A DNA stretch of 64,000 nt from Thermohalobaculum sp963700775 (GTDB taxonomy: Bacteria; Pseudomonadota; Alphaproteobacteria; Rhodobacterales; Rhodobacteraceae), in assembly GCA_963700775.1 (NCBI GenBank), contig CAVOYU010000001.1, positions 620,001-684,000 of the forward strand. Direction: 5' to 3'. Positions 56,926-64,000 of the stretch are shown one piece after another. The notes beneath the pieces were generated by a model. It was not told the origin of the DNA, did not search any database, and saw only the letters and a program-made list of their open reading frames with translations. Made by a program: the position numbers and the translations under genes. Position 1 is the stretch's first letter, and every line of letters starts with the position of its first letter.

Positions 56926-59121
56926 CTACAGGAAGCTCTGCGGATCGATGTCGATCACCACCCGGACCGCCGAGGGGACCTTGACGGCGGCGCGCCAGGC
57001 GGAAAGCGCCGCCTGCAGGGCCATGCCCTTCGGCGCCTTGACCAGCAGGCGGACCCGGCTGCGGCCGCGGACCCGGGCGATCGGGGCGGGGGCCGGGCCG
57101 AAGACCTCGGCGCCGGCCCGCTCCAGCAGGGATGCGGCGCGGCCGAGGCCGTTCGCCACCTCCCAGACCCGCGGCTCGTCCGGGCCGGAGACGATGATCC
57201 CGGCCATCCGGCCATAGGGCGGCGCGCCGGCCGCGTGGCGGGCGGCGGCCTCGGCGCGCCAGAACGCCTCCTCGTCGCCCGACAGGATCGCCCGCATGAC
57301 CGGGTGGTCCGGGCTCGCGGTCTGGATCATCGCCGTGCCGGGCTTCTCGGCCCGGCCGGCCCGTCCCGAGACCTGGTGCAACACCTGGAAGGTGCGCTCG
57401 GCCGCGCGCAGGTCGCCGCCGTGGAGGCCCATGTCGGCATCGATCACGCCGACCAGCGTCAGCAGCGGGAAGTTGTGCCCCTTGGCCACCATCTGGGTGC
57501 CGATCACGATGTCGGCCTCGCCGGCGGCGATCGCCGCGAGGCGCGCCTTCAGCTCGTCCGGCCCCGACATCAGGTCCGAGGACAGGATCTCGATCCGGCT
57601 GCCGGGGAACAGCGCCGCCGCCTCCTCGGCCAGCCGCTCGACGCCGGGGCCGCAGGCGGCGATGCGGTCGTCGCGGCCGCAGTTCGGGCAGGCGCGCGGG
57701 ACCGGCTCGGTGTGGCCGCACTGGTGGCACAGAAGCTGGGCGCGGAAGCGGTGGGTGACCAGCCAGGCGTCGCAGTCCGGGCAGCCGAAGTGATGGCCGC
57801 AGGCGCGGCAGAGGGTCAGGGGCGCGTAGCCGCGGCGGTTCAGGAACAGCAGCACCTGCTCGCCCGCCGCCAGCCGCGCCCGGGCGGCCGCCACCAGCGG
57901 CTCGGAGATCCAGCGGTCGCGGCCCGGCTGGTCCCGGCGCAGGTCCACGAGCCGGATCTCCGGCAGGGTGGCGGCGCCGAAGCGTTCCGGCAGGTCGATG
58001 CGGCGATACTTGCCGCTGTCGGCGTTGGCCCAGCTCTCGAGCGCCGGGGTGGCGGAGGCCAGCACCACCGCCGCGCCCTCGATCGAGGCCCGCAGGACGC
58101 CCATGTCGCGGGCGTTGTAGAGGACCAGGTCCTCCTGCTTGAAGCTCGCCTCGTGCTCCTCGTCGACCACGATCAGGCCGAGGTCGCGGAACGGCAGGAA
58201 CAGGGCCGAGCGGGCGCCGACCACCAGTTGCGCGCCGCCTTCCGCCACCGCCCGCCAGCAGCGCCGCCGCTCGGCCCCGGTGACGCCGTGATGCCATTCG
58301 GCGGGCCGGGCGCCGAAGCGGCTCTCGACCCTGGCGAGGAAGCCGGGGGTCAGCGCCACCTCGGGCAGCAGCACCAGGGCCTGGCGGCCCTGGGCGATGC
58401 ATTCGGCCACCGCCTCGAGATAGACCTCGGTCTTGCCCGAGCCGGTGACGCCCTTGAGCAGCGTCGCCGAGAAGCGGCCGCCCGCGATGTCGGCCCTGAG
58501 CGCCTCGGCCGCCGCGCGCTGCGCGTCGGAGAGATGGGCGCCCATCGCCTGGCCCCAGAGCGGCGGATAGGGCGGATCGCCGGGCACCTCGCGCGCGGCA
58601 AGCACCCCGGCCGCGGCCAGGCCCTTGACCACCGAGGACGTCACCCCGGCCAGCCGCGCCAGCTCGACCATCGCGAAACCGAGGCCGCCATGTTCCTCGA
58701 GCAGCTCGATGACCCGGCCGCGGGCCGGGGTCAGGCGCTCGGGACGGATGCCGGTCAGGCTCCAGCGGGTGACGGTGCGCGGCGGGGCGCCGAGCTCGGG
58801 CACCCGCGTCGCCAGCCGCAGCATCATGCCGGGCGGGGTCATGGTGTATTCGGCGGCGCGGCCGAGGAAGCCGCGCATCGCCTCGGTGAAGGGCGGCACG
58901 TCGAGCCGGGCGAGCACCGGCTTCAGCCGCGATTCGGCCACCGAGCCAGCGCCCGGACCCCAGACGACGCCGATGGTCCGGCGCGGCCCGACCTCGACCG
59001 CCACGAAGTCGCCGGGCGCGATCTCCAGGCCCTCGGGCACCGCGTAGTCGAGCGGCTCCGGGAAGGGGAGCGGCACCACGACGCCGGCGCGCCGCGGAGA
59101 TTTCGGCCGGGCCGGCGTCAT
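56926..59121 (-). CDS. priA: Primosomal protein N' (PriA helicase)
   Basis: A 731-residue superfamily 2 helicase that restarts replication at collapsed forks. The N-terminal DNA-binding domain (VVVPLPFPEPLDYAVPEGLE) is followed by Walker A LLKGVTGSGKTEVYLEA, the DEEH box LIVVDEEHEASFKQ, the SATPALESW motif III and the C-terminal helicase part with IGTQMVAKGHNFP and HQVSGRAGRAEKPGTAMIQT. Two zinc sites are formed by cysteines in LTLCRACGHHFGCPDCDAWL and LLCHQCGHTEPVPRACPNCG. I start at ATG 59121 (MTPARPKSPRR), since the frame extends much further without similarity. Divergent from the transaldolase gene, 117 bases apart. Confidence 0.96.
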   Translation of the reverse strand: MTPARPKSPRRAGVVVPLPFPEPLDYAVPEGLEIAPGDFVAVEVGPRRTIGVVWGPGAGSVAESRLKPVLARLDVPPFTEAMRGFLGRAAEYTMTPPGMMLRLATRVPELGAPPRTVTRWSLTGIRPERLTPARGRVIELLEEHGGLGFAMVELARLAGVTSSVVKGLAAAGVLAAREVPGDPPYPPLWGQAMGAHLSDAQRAAAEALRADIAGGRFSATLLKGVTGSGKTEVYLEAVAECIAQGRQALVLLPEVALTPGFLARVESRFGARPAEWHHGVTGAERRRCWRAVAEGGAQLVVGARSALFLPFRDLGLIVVDEEHEASFKQEDLVLYNARDMGVLRASIEGAAVVLASATPALESWANADSGKYRRIDLPERFGAATLPEIRLVDLRRDQPGRDRWISEPLVAAARARLAAGEQVLLFLNRRGYAPLTLCRACGHHFGCPDCDAWLVTHRFRAQLLCHQCGHTEPVPRACPNCGRDDRIAACGPGVERLAEEAAALFPGSRIEILSSDLMSGPDELKARLAAIAAGEADIVIGTQMVAKGHNFPLLTLVGVIDADMGLHGGDLRAAERTFQVLHQVSGRAGRAEKPGTAMIQTASPDHPVMRAILSGDEEAFWRAEAAARHAAGAPPYGRMAGIIVSGPDEPRVWEVANGLGRAASLLERAGAEVFGPAPAPIARVRGRSRVRLLVKAPKGMALQAALSAWRAAVKVPSAVRVVIDIDPQSFL

Positions 59122-59238
59122 TCCGCCAGGTCCCCGCAATCCGGGGTTGGCCCGCAGCCGGGGCATGCAGTAGATTGCCCGGCGAGGCAGTGGCCGCCGC
59201 GGAGCGGGCGGCACCCGCAGAGCGCAAGGACCCAATCC

Positions 59239-60114
59239 ATGAAATTCTTCATCGACACCGCCGAGATCGACGAGATCAGGGAGCTTGCCGCCACCGGCAT
59301 GGTCGACGGCGTCACCACCAATCCCTCGCTGATCCTGAAGTCGGGCCGCGACATCATCGAGGTCACCCGCGAGATCTGCAAGATCGTCGACGGCCCGGTC
59401 TCGGCCGAGGTCACCGCCACCGAGGCCGGGGCGATGATCGCCGAGGGCAAGAAGCTGGCGAAGATCGCGCCCAACATCGCGGTCAAGGTGCCGCTGACCT
59501 GGGACGGGCTCAAGGCCTGCAAGGCGCTGACCGATGCGGGCCACATGGTGAATGTCACGCTCTGCTTCTCGGCCAGCCAGGCGCTGCTGGCGGCGAAGGC
59601 CGGGGCGACCTTCATCTCGCCCTTCATCGGACGGCTGGACGATATCGGTCTCGATGGCATGGAGCTGATCGCCGACATCCGCCAGATCTACGACAACTAC
59701 AACTTCCGGACCCAGATCCTTGCCGCCTCGATCCGGTCGGTGAACCATGTGGCGACGGCGGCGAAGATCGGCGCCGACGTGGCCACGATTCCGCCCGCCG
59801 TGGTCAAGAAGCTGGTCGAGCATACGCTGACCGACAAGGGGCTGGCGGCCTTTCTGGCAGACTGGGCGAAGACCGGCCAGCAGATTCTCCCGGACAAGCC
59901 GAAAGGGGCGCGGAGGACGCCGAGAGCGGCGGCAGCGAAGGCCGCGGCATCGAGTGTCAAGGCTTCGCGCACCAGGGCGGTGAAAGCCACAGCGGCTAAA
60001 GCCAAGAGCGCCAAGGCCAAACCGGCCGGGGCCAAACCGGTCACGACCAAGCCGGTCGGGGCCAAACGGGTCGGGGCCAAGCCGGTCAGGTCGAAGGCGG
60101 CGGCGCGCCGATGA
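59239..60114 (+). CDS. tal: Transaldolase (FSA-type) with a lysine/alanine-rich C-terminal tail
   Basis: A 291-residue protein. Residues 1-217 form a complete small transaldolase/fructose-6-phosphate aldolase: FFIDTAEIDEI, GVTTNPSLILKSGRD, the Schiff-base Lys 83 in IAVKVPLTWDG, and LCFSASQALLAAKAGATFIS and VATIPPAVVKKLVEHTLTDK. Normal members end near KTGQQIL. Here 74 further residues follow, rich in Lys, Ala and Pro (RAAAAKAAASSVKASRTRA, then repeats such as AKPVG, AKRVG, AKPVR), like histone H1 or AlgP tails, and strongly basic. It may bind DNA, RNA or polyphosphate, or be a slippage product. DUF484 starts inside its stop (ATGA). Transfers dihydroxyacetone units in the pentose phosphate pathway. 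Confidence 0.93.
   Translation: MKFFIDTAEIDEIRELAATGMVDGVTTNPSLILKSGRDIIEVTREICKIVDGPVSAEVTATEAGAMIAEGKKLAKIAPNIAVKVPLTWDGLKACKALTDAGHMVNVTLCFSASQALLAAKAGATFISPFIGRLDDIGLDGMELIADIRQIYDNYNFRTQILAASIRSVNHVATAAKIGADVATIPPAVVKKLVEHTLTDKGLAAFLADWAKTGQQILPDKPKGARRTPRAAAAKAAASSVKASRTRAVKATAAKAKSAKAKPAGAKPVTTKPVGAKRVGAKPVRSKAAARR
60016..60090 (+). repeat. Five tandem 15-base repeats encoding AKPxx units in the transaldolase tail
   Basis: Copies at 60016-60030, 60031-60045, 60046-60060, 60061-60075 and 60076-60090, consensus GCCAAACCGGTCGGG, each with one to three substitutions. They encode AKPAG, AKPVT, TKPVG, AKRVG and AKPVR. The period equals five codons, so expansion or contraction keeps the frame. 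Confidence 0.9.
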
Positions 60115-60854
60115 CCGGGGCGAAGGCAAGCGAGGGCGCCGGGATCAGCCTCGATTCCGAGGAGCGCGAGCTGATCCGGTCGCTGATCCTGGCCGATCCG
60201 GAGATCGTGCTCTCGGACGACATGGTGATGCGCGCCCTGCTCGGCTCCACCGCCAAGGGCGCGCGCAACATCGTCGATCTGCGCGACAAGCTGGTCGACC
60301 GGCTGGAGCAGCGGCTGGCCAAGCTGGTGCGGGCCAACCGCAGCGTGATCGCGGCGGCCTACGAGAACGTGGCCGGGACCCAGCAGGTGCACCGCGCGGT
60401 GCTGACCCTGCTGGATGCGCCGGACCTGGGCGAGTTCCTGCGCCGGCTGACCCGCGACGTGCCCTCGATGGTCGGGGTCGACGAGGCGCGGCTGTGCCTC
60501 GAGGCGGATATCGACGAGATCCGCACCGCCGCCCGGCTGGCGCCGGGGCTGGGCGAGCGGGTGCTGCTGGTCCCGGAGGGGACGGTGGACGAATACCTGA
60601 TGCTGGAGGGCGAGACCTCCGGCGGGCCGGTGATCCTGCGGCCGAGCGGGGTCGAGGCCGAGATCGTGTTCGGCCGGCCGACCTATGTGCGTTCCGAGGC
60701 GCTGCTGGCGCTCGATGTCGGCGGCAAGGGGCTGCTGGCCTTCGGCGCCGCCGATCCGGACCGGTTCGGGCCGGATCAGGGGACCGACCTGCTGATCTTC
60801 TTCGGCCGGGCGGTCGAGCGGCTGCTGACCGGGCATCTGGCGCGCGAGGACTGA
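60111..60854 (+). CDS. DUF484 family protein
   Basis: A 247-residue GAF-like protein of DUF484, usually next to xerC. ILADPEIVLSDDMVMRALLG at the N terminus is the family's helical lead, with the DLRDKLVDRLEQRLAKL coiled coil after it; the GAF-like core includes MVGVDEARLCLEADIDEI, and the last part is DLLIFFGRAVERLLTGHL. Its role is unknown; a part in chromosome dimer resolution is inferred only from linkage. Start ATG at 60111 overlaps the transaldolase stop and the end overlaps the xerC ATG (TGATG), so tal-DUF484-xerC are coupled. Confidence 0.9.
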   Translation: MTGAKASEGAGISLDSEERELIRSLILADPEIVLSDDMVMRALLGSTAKGARNIVDLRDKLVDRLEQRLAKLVRANRSVIAAAYENVAGTQQVHRAVLTLLDAPDLGEFLRRLTRDVPSMVGVDEARLCLEADIDEIRTAARLAPGLGERVLLVPEGTVDEYLMLEGETSGGPVILRPSGVEAEIVFGRPTYVRSEALLALDVGGKGLLAFGAADPDRFGPDQGTDLLIFFGRAVERLLTGHLARED

Positions 60855-61882
60855 TGCCGCCGGACACCCCGGCGATTTCGGCGGGGGCCGCCGACCTGCT
60901 GGGGCGGTGGCTGGCGCAGCTCTCCGCGGTGCGCCAGCGCAGCCCGAAGACCGTCGAGGCCTATGGCCGCGACGTCGCCGGGTATCTCGGATTCATGGCC
61001 GGGCACCGCGGCGGGCCGATGGGCCTGCGGGCGCTCGGCGAGGTCACGATTTCGGAGCTCAGGGCATGGATGGCGGCCGAGCGCGGGCGCGGGCTTTCGG
61101 CCCGGTCGCTGGCCCGGGCGCTCTCCGCGGTGCGCGCCTTCCACACGTGGCTTGACGCGGCCGAGGGCGTGGACTGCGCCGCGATCCATGTGGTGCGCAG
61201 CCCGAAACTGCCGGCCCGGCTGCCCCGCCCGGTGCCCGAGGCGGGGGCGCGGGCTCTGCTCGGCGCGGTCAGTGCCGATGCCGAGCCCTGGATCGCCGCC
61301 CGCGACCAGGCGGCGCTGACGCTCCTCTGGGGGTCCGGGCTCCGGATTTCCGAGGCGCTGGGGCTCCGGCAGGCGGACGCGCCGCTCGGCGACGTGGTGC
61401 GGGTCACCGGCAAGGGCGGCAAGCAGCGCGAGGTGCCGGTGCTGCCGGCGGCGCGCGCGGCGGTCGAGCGCTACCGGGAGCTCTGCCCGCACGTGGCCGG
61501 CCGCGGCGGGGCGCTCTTTCTCGGCGCCCGCGGCGGGGCGCTGAGCCCACGGCTCCTGCAGAAGGCGATGGCCTCGGCGCGGATGGCGCTGGGCCTGCCG
61601 GCCTCGGCGACACCCCATGCGCTGCGCCATTCCTTCGCCACCCAGCTGCTGGCCGCCGGCGGCGACCTGCGGGCGGTGCAGGAGCTGCTCGGCCATGCCT
61701 CGCTGTCGACCACCCAGGTCTACACGGCGGTGGACGAGGCGCGGCTGATGGAGGTCTATGACCGCGCGCATCCGGACGGGGACCGCGCCGGGGAGACGCG
61801 CGCGGGAGGAGCGGGGGCCGGGGGAGCGGGGGCCGGGAATCGCGGCCGGCCCGGACGCGCGACGGCAGGCAAGGGGCGGTAG
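60854..61882 (+). CDS. xerC: Tyrosine recombinase XerC
   Basis: A 342-residue recombinase that with XerD resolves chromosome dimers at dif. The N-terminal SAM-like core-binding domain includes QRSPKTVEAYGRDVAGYLGF and GLSARSLARALSAVRAFHTW. Catalytic residues: Arg in LLWGSGLRISEALGL, Lys in VTGKGGKQREVPVL, His-x-x-Arg in HALRHSFATQLLA, His in ELLGHASLSTTQVY and the nucleophile Tyr in VYTAVDEARL. The usual C terminus is near YDRAHP; here a 30-residue Gly/Ala/Arg tail (RAGGAGAGGAGAG) is added, possibly a repeat expansion. It overlaps DUF484 and converges with the histidine kinase gene. Confidence 0.94.
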   Translation: MPPDTPAISAGAADLLGRWLAQLSAVRQRSPKTVEAYGRDVAGYLGFMAGHRGGPMGLRALGEVTISELRAWMAAERGRGLSARSLARALSAVRAFHTWLDAAEGVDCAAIHVVRSPKLPARLPRPVPEAGARALLGAVSADAEPWIAARDQAALTLLWGSGLRISEALGLRQADAPLGDVVRVTGKGGKQREVPVLPAARAAVERYRELCPHVAGRGGALFLGARGGALSPRLLQKAMASARMALGLPASATPHALRHSFATQLLAAGGDLRAVQELLGHASLSTTQVYTAVDEARLMEVYDRAHPDGDRAGETRAGGAGAGGAGAGNRGRPGRATAGKGR

Positions 61883-61891
61883 GGCGGCCGG

Positions 61892-63574
61892 TCAGGCCGC
61901 GGTGGTCCGGACACCGCTCGCCGGATCCGGCCGGACCCCGCCGTCCGGGCTCTCGGGCCGCGCCGCGCCGGAACCGGGTCCACCGTCCGGGCCGCCGTCG
62001 GAGGGCTGGCGCCGCACCGGATCGCGGGCAAGGCGCCGGAGGGTCTCGATCAGCTCCCGCGGCAGCACCGGCTTCGCGTGGACCGCGTCGACTCCGATGT
62101 CCTCGGCCCGATCGGCTCCCCTGTTTCCGGCGCCAACGTTCAGGATCAGCGGGAGACCGGCAAGACGCGGATCGGCCCGCAGGCGCCGGACGAGTTCGAG
62201 GCCCTCGGCCGACGGGCCCAGCTCGTCGATGATCACTGCGGCGTAGCCCTGCCGCGCCTCTCCGGCCTGTTCCAGCAGGCCGATCGCGTCCCGCGGGGCG
62301 ACCGCCTCGTCGACGCGCAGGCCGAAGGCCTCGAGCTGAAGCCGGGCAATGCGCCGGTTGAGCGTGTCGCCGTCGACGATCAGTACCCGGTGCCCGGCGA
62401 GGCCCTCCGCCGCCGGCCCGAGCCGGCCGTCGCCACCGGCGAGCGGCCCTGGCAGCGCGAAGGGCAGGCGGACGAAGAAGGTCGATCCGATTCCCGGCGC
62501 ACTCTCGATCCAGATGCGCCCGCCCATCCGGTTCACCAGCTCGCGGCAGATCGCAAGCCCGAGCCCGCTTCCCTCGAGCCGGCGCCGGGCGCTGGTGTCG
62601 ATCTGGGTGAAGCGCTCGAAGACCAGCTCGTGCTTGTCGGGCGGGATACCGATGCCGGTGTCGATCACGGCGAGCTCGATCTCCCAGTCCGCCGCCGGGT
62701 CGCGGCTGCCCGAAACCCGGTGAACCTTGATGGCGATGCCGCCCCGGTCGGTGAACTTGATCGCGTTTCCGGCCAGGTTGGCCAGGACCTGGCGCAACCG
62801 GTTCGAATCGCCCACCATCATCGCCGGCAGTTCCGGATCGATGAATATGCCGAATTCCAGGCCCTTGGCGGAGGCGGCGCCGCGGAGCAGCGTCACGACC
62901 TCGCAGACCGCCTGCTCGATGGAGAATTCCTCCCGCGCGAGATCCAGAGACCCGGCCTCGATCTTGGCGCAGTCTAGGATGTCATTCACCAGCGCCAGCA
63001 GGGTCTTGCCGGACGCGTGGATGATCTCGACCTGCTTGCGATGCTCGGGCTTCAGGCCCGCGTTCAGCAGCAGCGTCGCAAAGCCGAGGATCCCGTTCAT
63101 CGGCGTCCTGAGCTCGTGGCTGGCGACCGACAGGAAATTCCGACGCGCCAGATCCTCGGCCGCCATCGCCTCGCGCTCCGCGTCCAGCGACGCCTGCCGC
63201 GCCTCGAGGGCGCGGACCATCGGGCGGTAGACTGCCGCGACGGCCGCAACGGCGCCGAGAACGCCCGCGACGGTCACGCCAAGCACCATCGCGGCGGCGA
63301 ACAGGGCGCGGCCGGAGCCGGCGAGGTCCTCATAGGCTTGCCGCGCCAGCGCCGCCGTCGCGGTACTGCCGCCCGCCGATCCGGCGGATTCGCGCTCGAT
63401 CCGGGCGACGTCGTCCGCAAGGCGATCGAATGCGGCAATGTACCGGTGCTCCGCCTCCTCCGCTCGGACGACCAGGATCGCGACGGCCGCCGACAGGGCG
63501 AGGCCGGCCGCGATCGTCAGCGCCACGACGAGCCTGCACGCGGGCAGGCCGCCGGATATCAGCTGTTTCGACAT
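61892..63574 (-). CDS. Hybrid sensor histidine kinase with a degenerate receiver domain
   Basis: A 560-residue membrane kinase. TM helices are at about residues 15-36 and 91-115 with a short periplasmic part between. The HisKA His is 153 (SVASHELRTPMNG). The ATPase domain has N box NLAGNAIKFTDRGG, G1 IDTGIGIPP, F box FERFTQID and G2 EGSGLGLAI. The C-terminal receiver (about 395-515) keeps the phosphoacceptor Asp 450 (IIDELGPSAEG) and Lys 501 (HAKPV), but has DGD where DD(N/D) is usual and Val 480 in place of Thr/Ser, so phosphotransfer could be impaired. A Pro/Gly-rich C-terminal tail follows. No response regulator is adjacent. Convergent with xerC. Confidence 0.9.
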   Translation of the reverse strand: MSKQLISGGLPACRLVVALTIAAGLALSAAVAILVVRAEEAEHRYIAAFDRLADDVARIERESAGSAGGSTATAALARQAYEDLAGSGRALFAAAMVLGVTVAGVLGAVAAVAAVYRPMVRALEARQASLDAEREAMAAEDLARRNFLSVASHELRTPMNGILGFATLLLNAGLKPEHRKQVEIIHASGKTLLALVNDILDCAKIEAGSLDLAREEFSIEQAVCEVVTLLRGAASAKGLEFGIFIDPELPAMMVGDSNRLRQVLANLAGNAIKFTDRGGIAIKVHRVSGSRDPAADWEIELAVIDTGIGIPPDKHELVFERFTQIDTSARRRLEGSGLGLAICRELVNRMGGRIWIESAPGIGSTFFVRLPFALPGPLAGGDGRLGPAAEGLAGHRVLIVDGDTLNRRIARLQLEAFGLRVDEAVAPRDAIGLLEQAGEARQGYAAVIIDELGPSAEGLELVRRLRADPRLAGLPLILNVGAGNRGADRAEDIGVDAVHAKPVLPRELIETLRRLARDPVRRQPSDGGPDGGPGSGAARPESPDGGVRPDPASGVRTTAA

Positions 63575-63629
63575 GATGTCGCCGCCCTTTCGCGGATGTG
63601 CGGGATCGGGCGACGCTGAGCGCGAAAGA

Positions 63630-63644
63630 TTAACGGTTCCCTAA
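63630..63644. promoter_or_regulatory. CtrA-like box upstream of the histidine kinase
   Basis: TTAA (63630-63633), seven bases, CTAA (63641-63644): one mismatch from the alphaproteobacterial CtrA site TTAA-N7-TTAA. It lies 56 bases upstream of the kinase start, where a promoter would be. A single mismatched site is weak evidence. Confidence 0.35.
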
Positions 63645-63663
63645 CGGATGCGGCACCGGGGTC

Positions 63664-64000
63664 TCAGATCGCGGCGCGGAGCGCCTCCATCTGCTTGCCC
63701 AGATTGCGCGCGAGCAGCTCGTCCGTGAGCCGGCCGTCGGCGTCGAAACGGTCGGAGGCGTTGCCGACCGTGACCTCGACGGCATTCACCAGCCGCACCT
63801 TGAACGGGATCAGCATCAGGTAAAGCCCCGCCATTGAACGCTGTCCGCCCGCATAGCCCGCCGCCGCCGCGACCACCGCGACCGGCTTGCCGGTCAGCGC
63901 CACCGGGTGCACCCGGCTGATCCAGTCGAGCGCGTTCTTCAGCACGCCCGGCGGGTTCTTGTTGTATTCGGGGGTCGAGATCACGATTGCGTGTGCGGCG
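63664..64000 (-). CDS. NADPH-dependent FMN reductase (ChrR/SsuE-like), cut by the window edge
   Basis: The C-terminal part of a small flavodoxin-like reductase. AIVISTPEYNKNPPGVLKNA is the FMN-binding loop (S/TPEYN is diagnostic), followed by LDWISRVHPVALTGKPVAVV and GYAGGQRSMAGLYLMLIP, also typical. It ends with ELLARNLGKQMEALRAAI. Such proteins reduce FMN, quinones, chromate or azo compounds with NAD(P)H; the specific substrate is unknown. The N-terminal part, with the first glycine-rich loop, lies outside the window. The gene ends just upstream of the histidine kinase, on the same strand. Confidence 0.85.
   Translation of the reverse strand, partial: AAHAIVISTPEYNKNPPGVLKNALDWISRVHPVALTGKPVAVVAAAAGYAGGQRSMAGLYLMLIPFKVRLVNAVEVTVGNASDRFDADGRLTDELLARNLGKQMEALRAAI

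Noticed and set aside
56029..60114. 1361-residue ORF on the forward strand running through priA into the transaldolase
   Set aside because: Only its last 291 residues are a real protein (the transaldolase, start 59239); the rest is antisense of DUF1203 and priA.

Overview
This is a GC-rich (roughly 70%) chromosomal segment of an alphaproteobacterium, most probably of the order Rhodobacterales. The signs are a three-gene cytochrome bc1 operon petABC, the MarR/OmpR regulator pair petP-petR known from Rhodobacter, a short PmtA-type phospholipid N-methyltransferase, and the block priA / transaldolase-DUF484-xerC next to atpHAGDC and rsfS-rlmH...gpmI-envC-ctpA-rppH. I see no rRNA, tRNA, CRISPR array, insertion sequence or prophage. 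Long antisense ORFs are abundant because of the GC content and are not genes.

Layout. 0-3.4 kb: small metabolic genes (GGCT-like fragment, SnoaL-like, monooxygenase-like, SDR, hemF, YciI-like) and a LysR remnant. 3.5-7.3 kb: a tandem ABC exporter pair, the first copy frameshifted. 7.4-11.4 kb: pmtA, trmL and the petABC operon with a clear terminator. 11.5-16.7 kb: aroC, a methyltransferase/LysR divergent pair, a frameshifted Ca2+/Na+ antiporter, queC and a HIT protein. 16.9-24.2 kb: sulfotransferase, an orphan ABC ATPase, a zinc finger, polA, an MFS permease and an RTX repeat protein. 24.2-31.2 kb: HAD phosphatase, MoaB-like protein, sfsA, map, a frameshifted porin, RNA methyltransferases. 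31.3-34.5 kb: dxs, xseB and a histone-deacetylase-like hydrolase. 34.7-38.9 kb: a frameshifted outer-membrane protein, petR-petP, ilvE and a GntR regulator. 39-44.3 kb: an outer-membrane beta-barrel, an XRE regulator and a divergent AbrB-type permease / tcuAB cluster. 44.4-50.9 kb: rsfS-rlmH, a scar with gene remnants, then gpmI-envC-ctpA-rppH. 51-56 kb: the F1 ATP synthase operon atpHAGD-(YHS-like)-atpC. 56.3-64 kb: DUF1203, priA, a transaldolase with a histone-H1-like tail, DUF484, xerC, a hybrid histidine kinase and a truncated FMN reductase.

Most genes are ordinary housekeeping functions. I do not see a convincing new multi-gene system. The observations most worth following are: the lysine/alanine-rich repeat tail on the transaldolase; a small metal-binding (YHS/TRASH-like) gene inserted between atpD and atpC with one-base spacers; the AbrB permease facing tcuAB; a set of six single-base frameshifts, all equivalent to one inserted base, and all in transporters, envelope proteins or a GNAT remnant; a probable CTG start for rsfS; and several short tandem duplications at gene ends, two of which share a 15-base period and a similar core.
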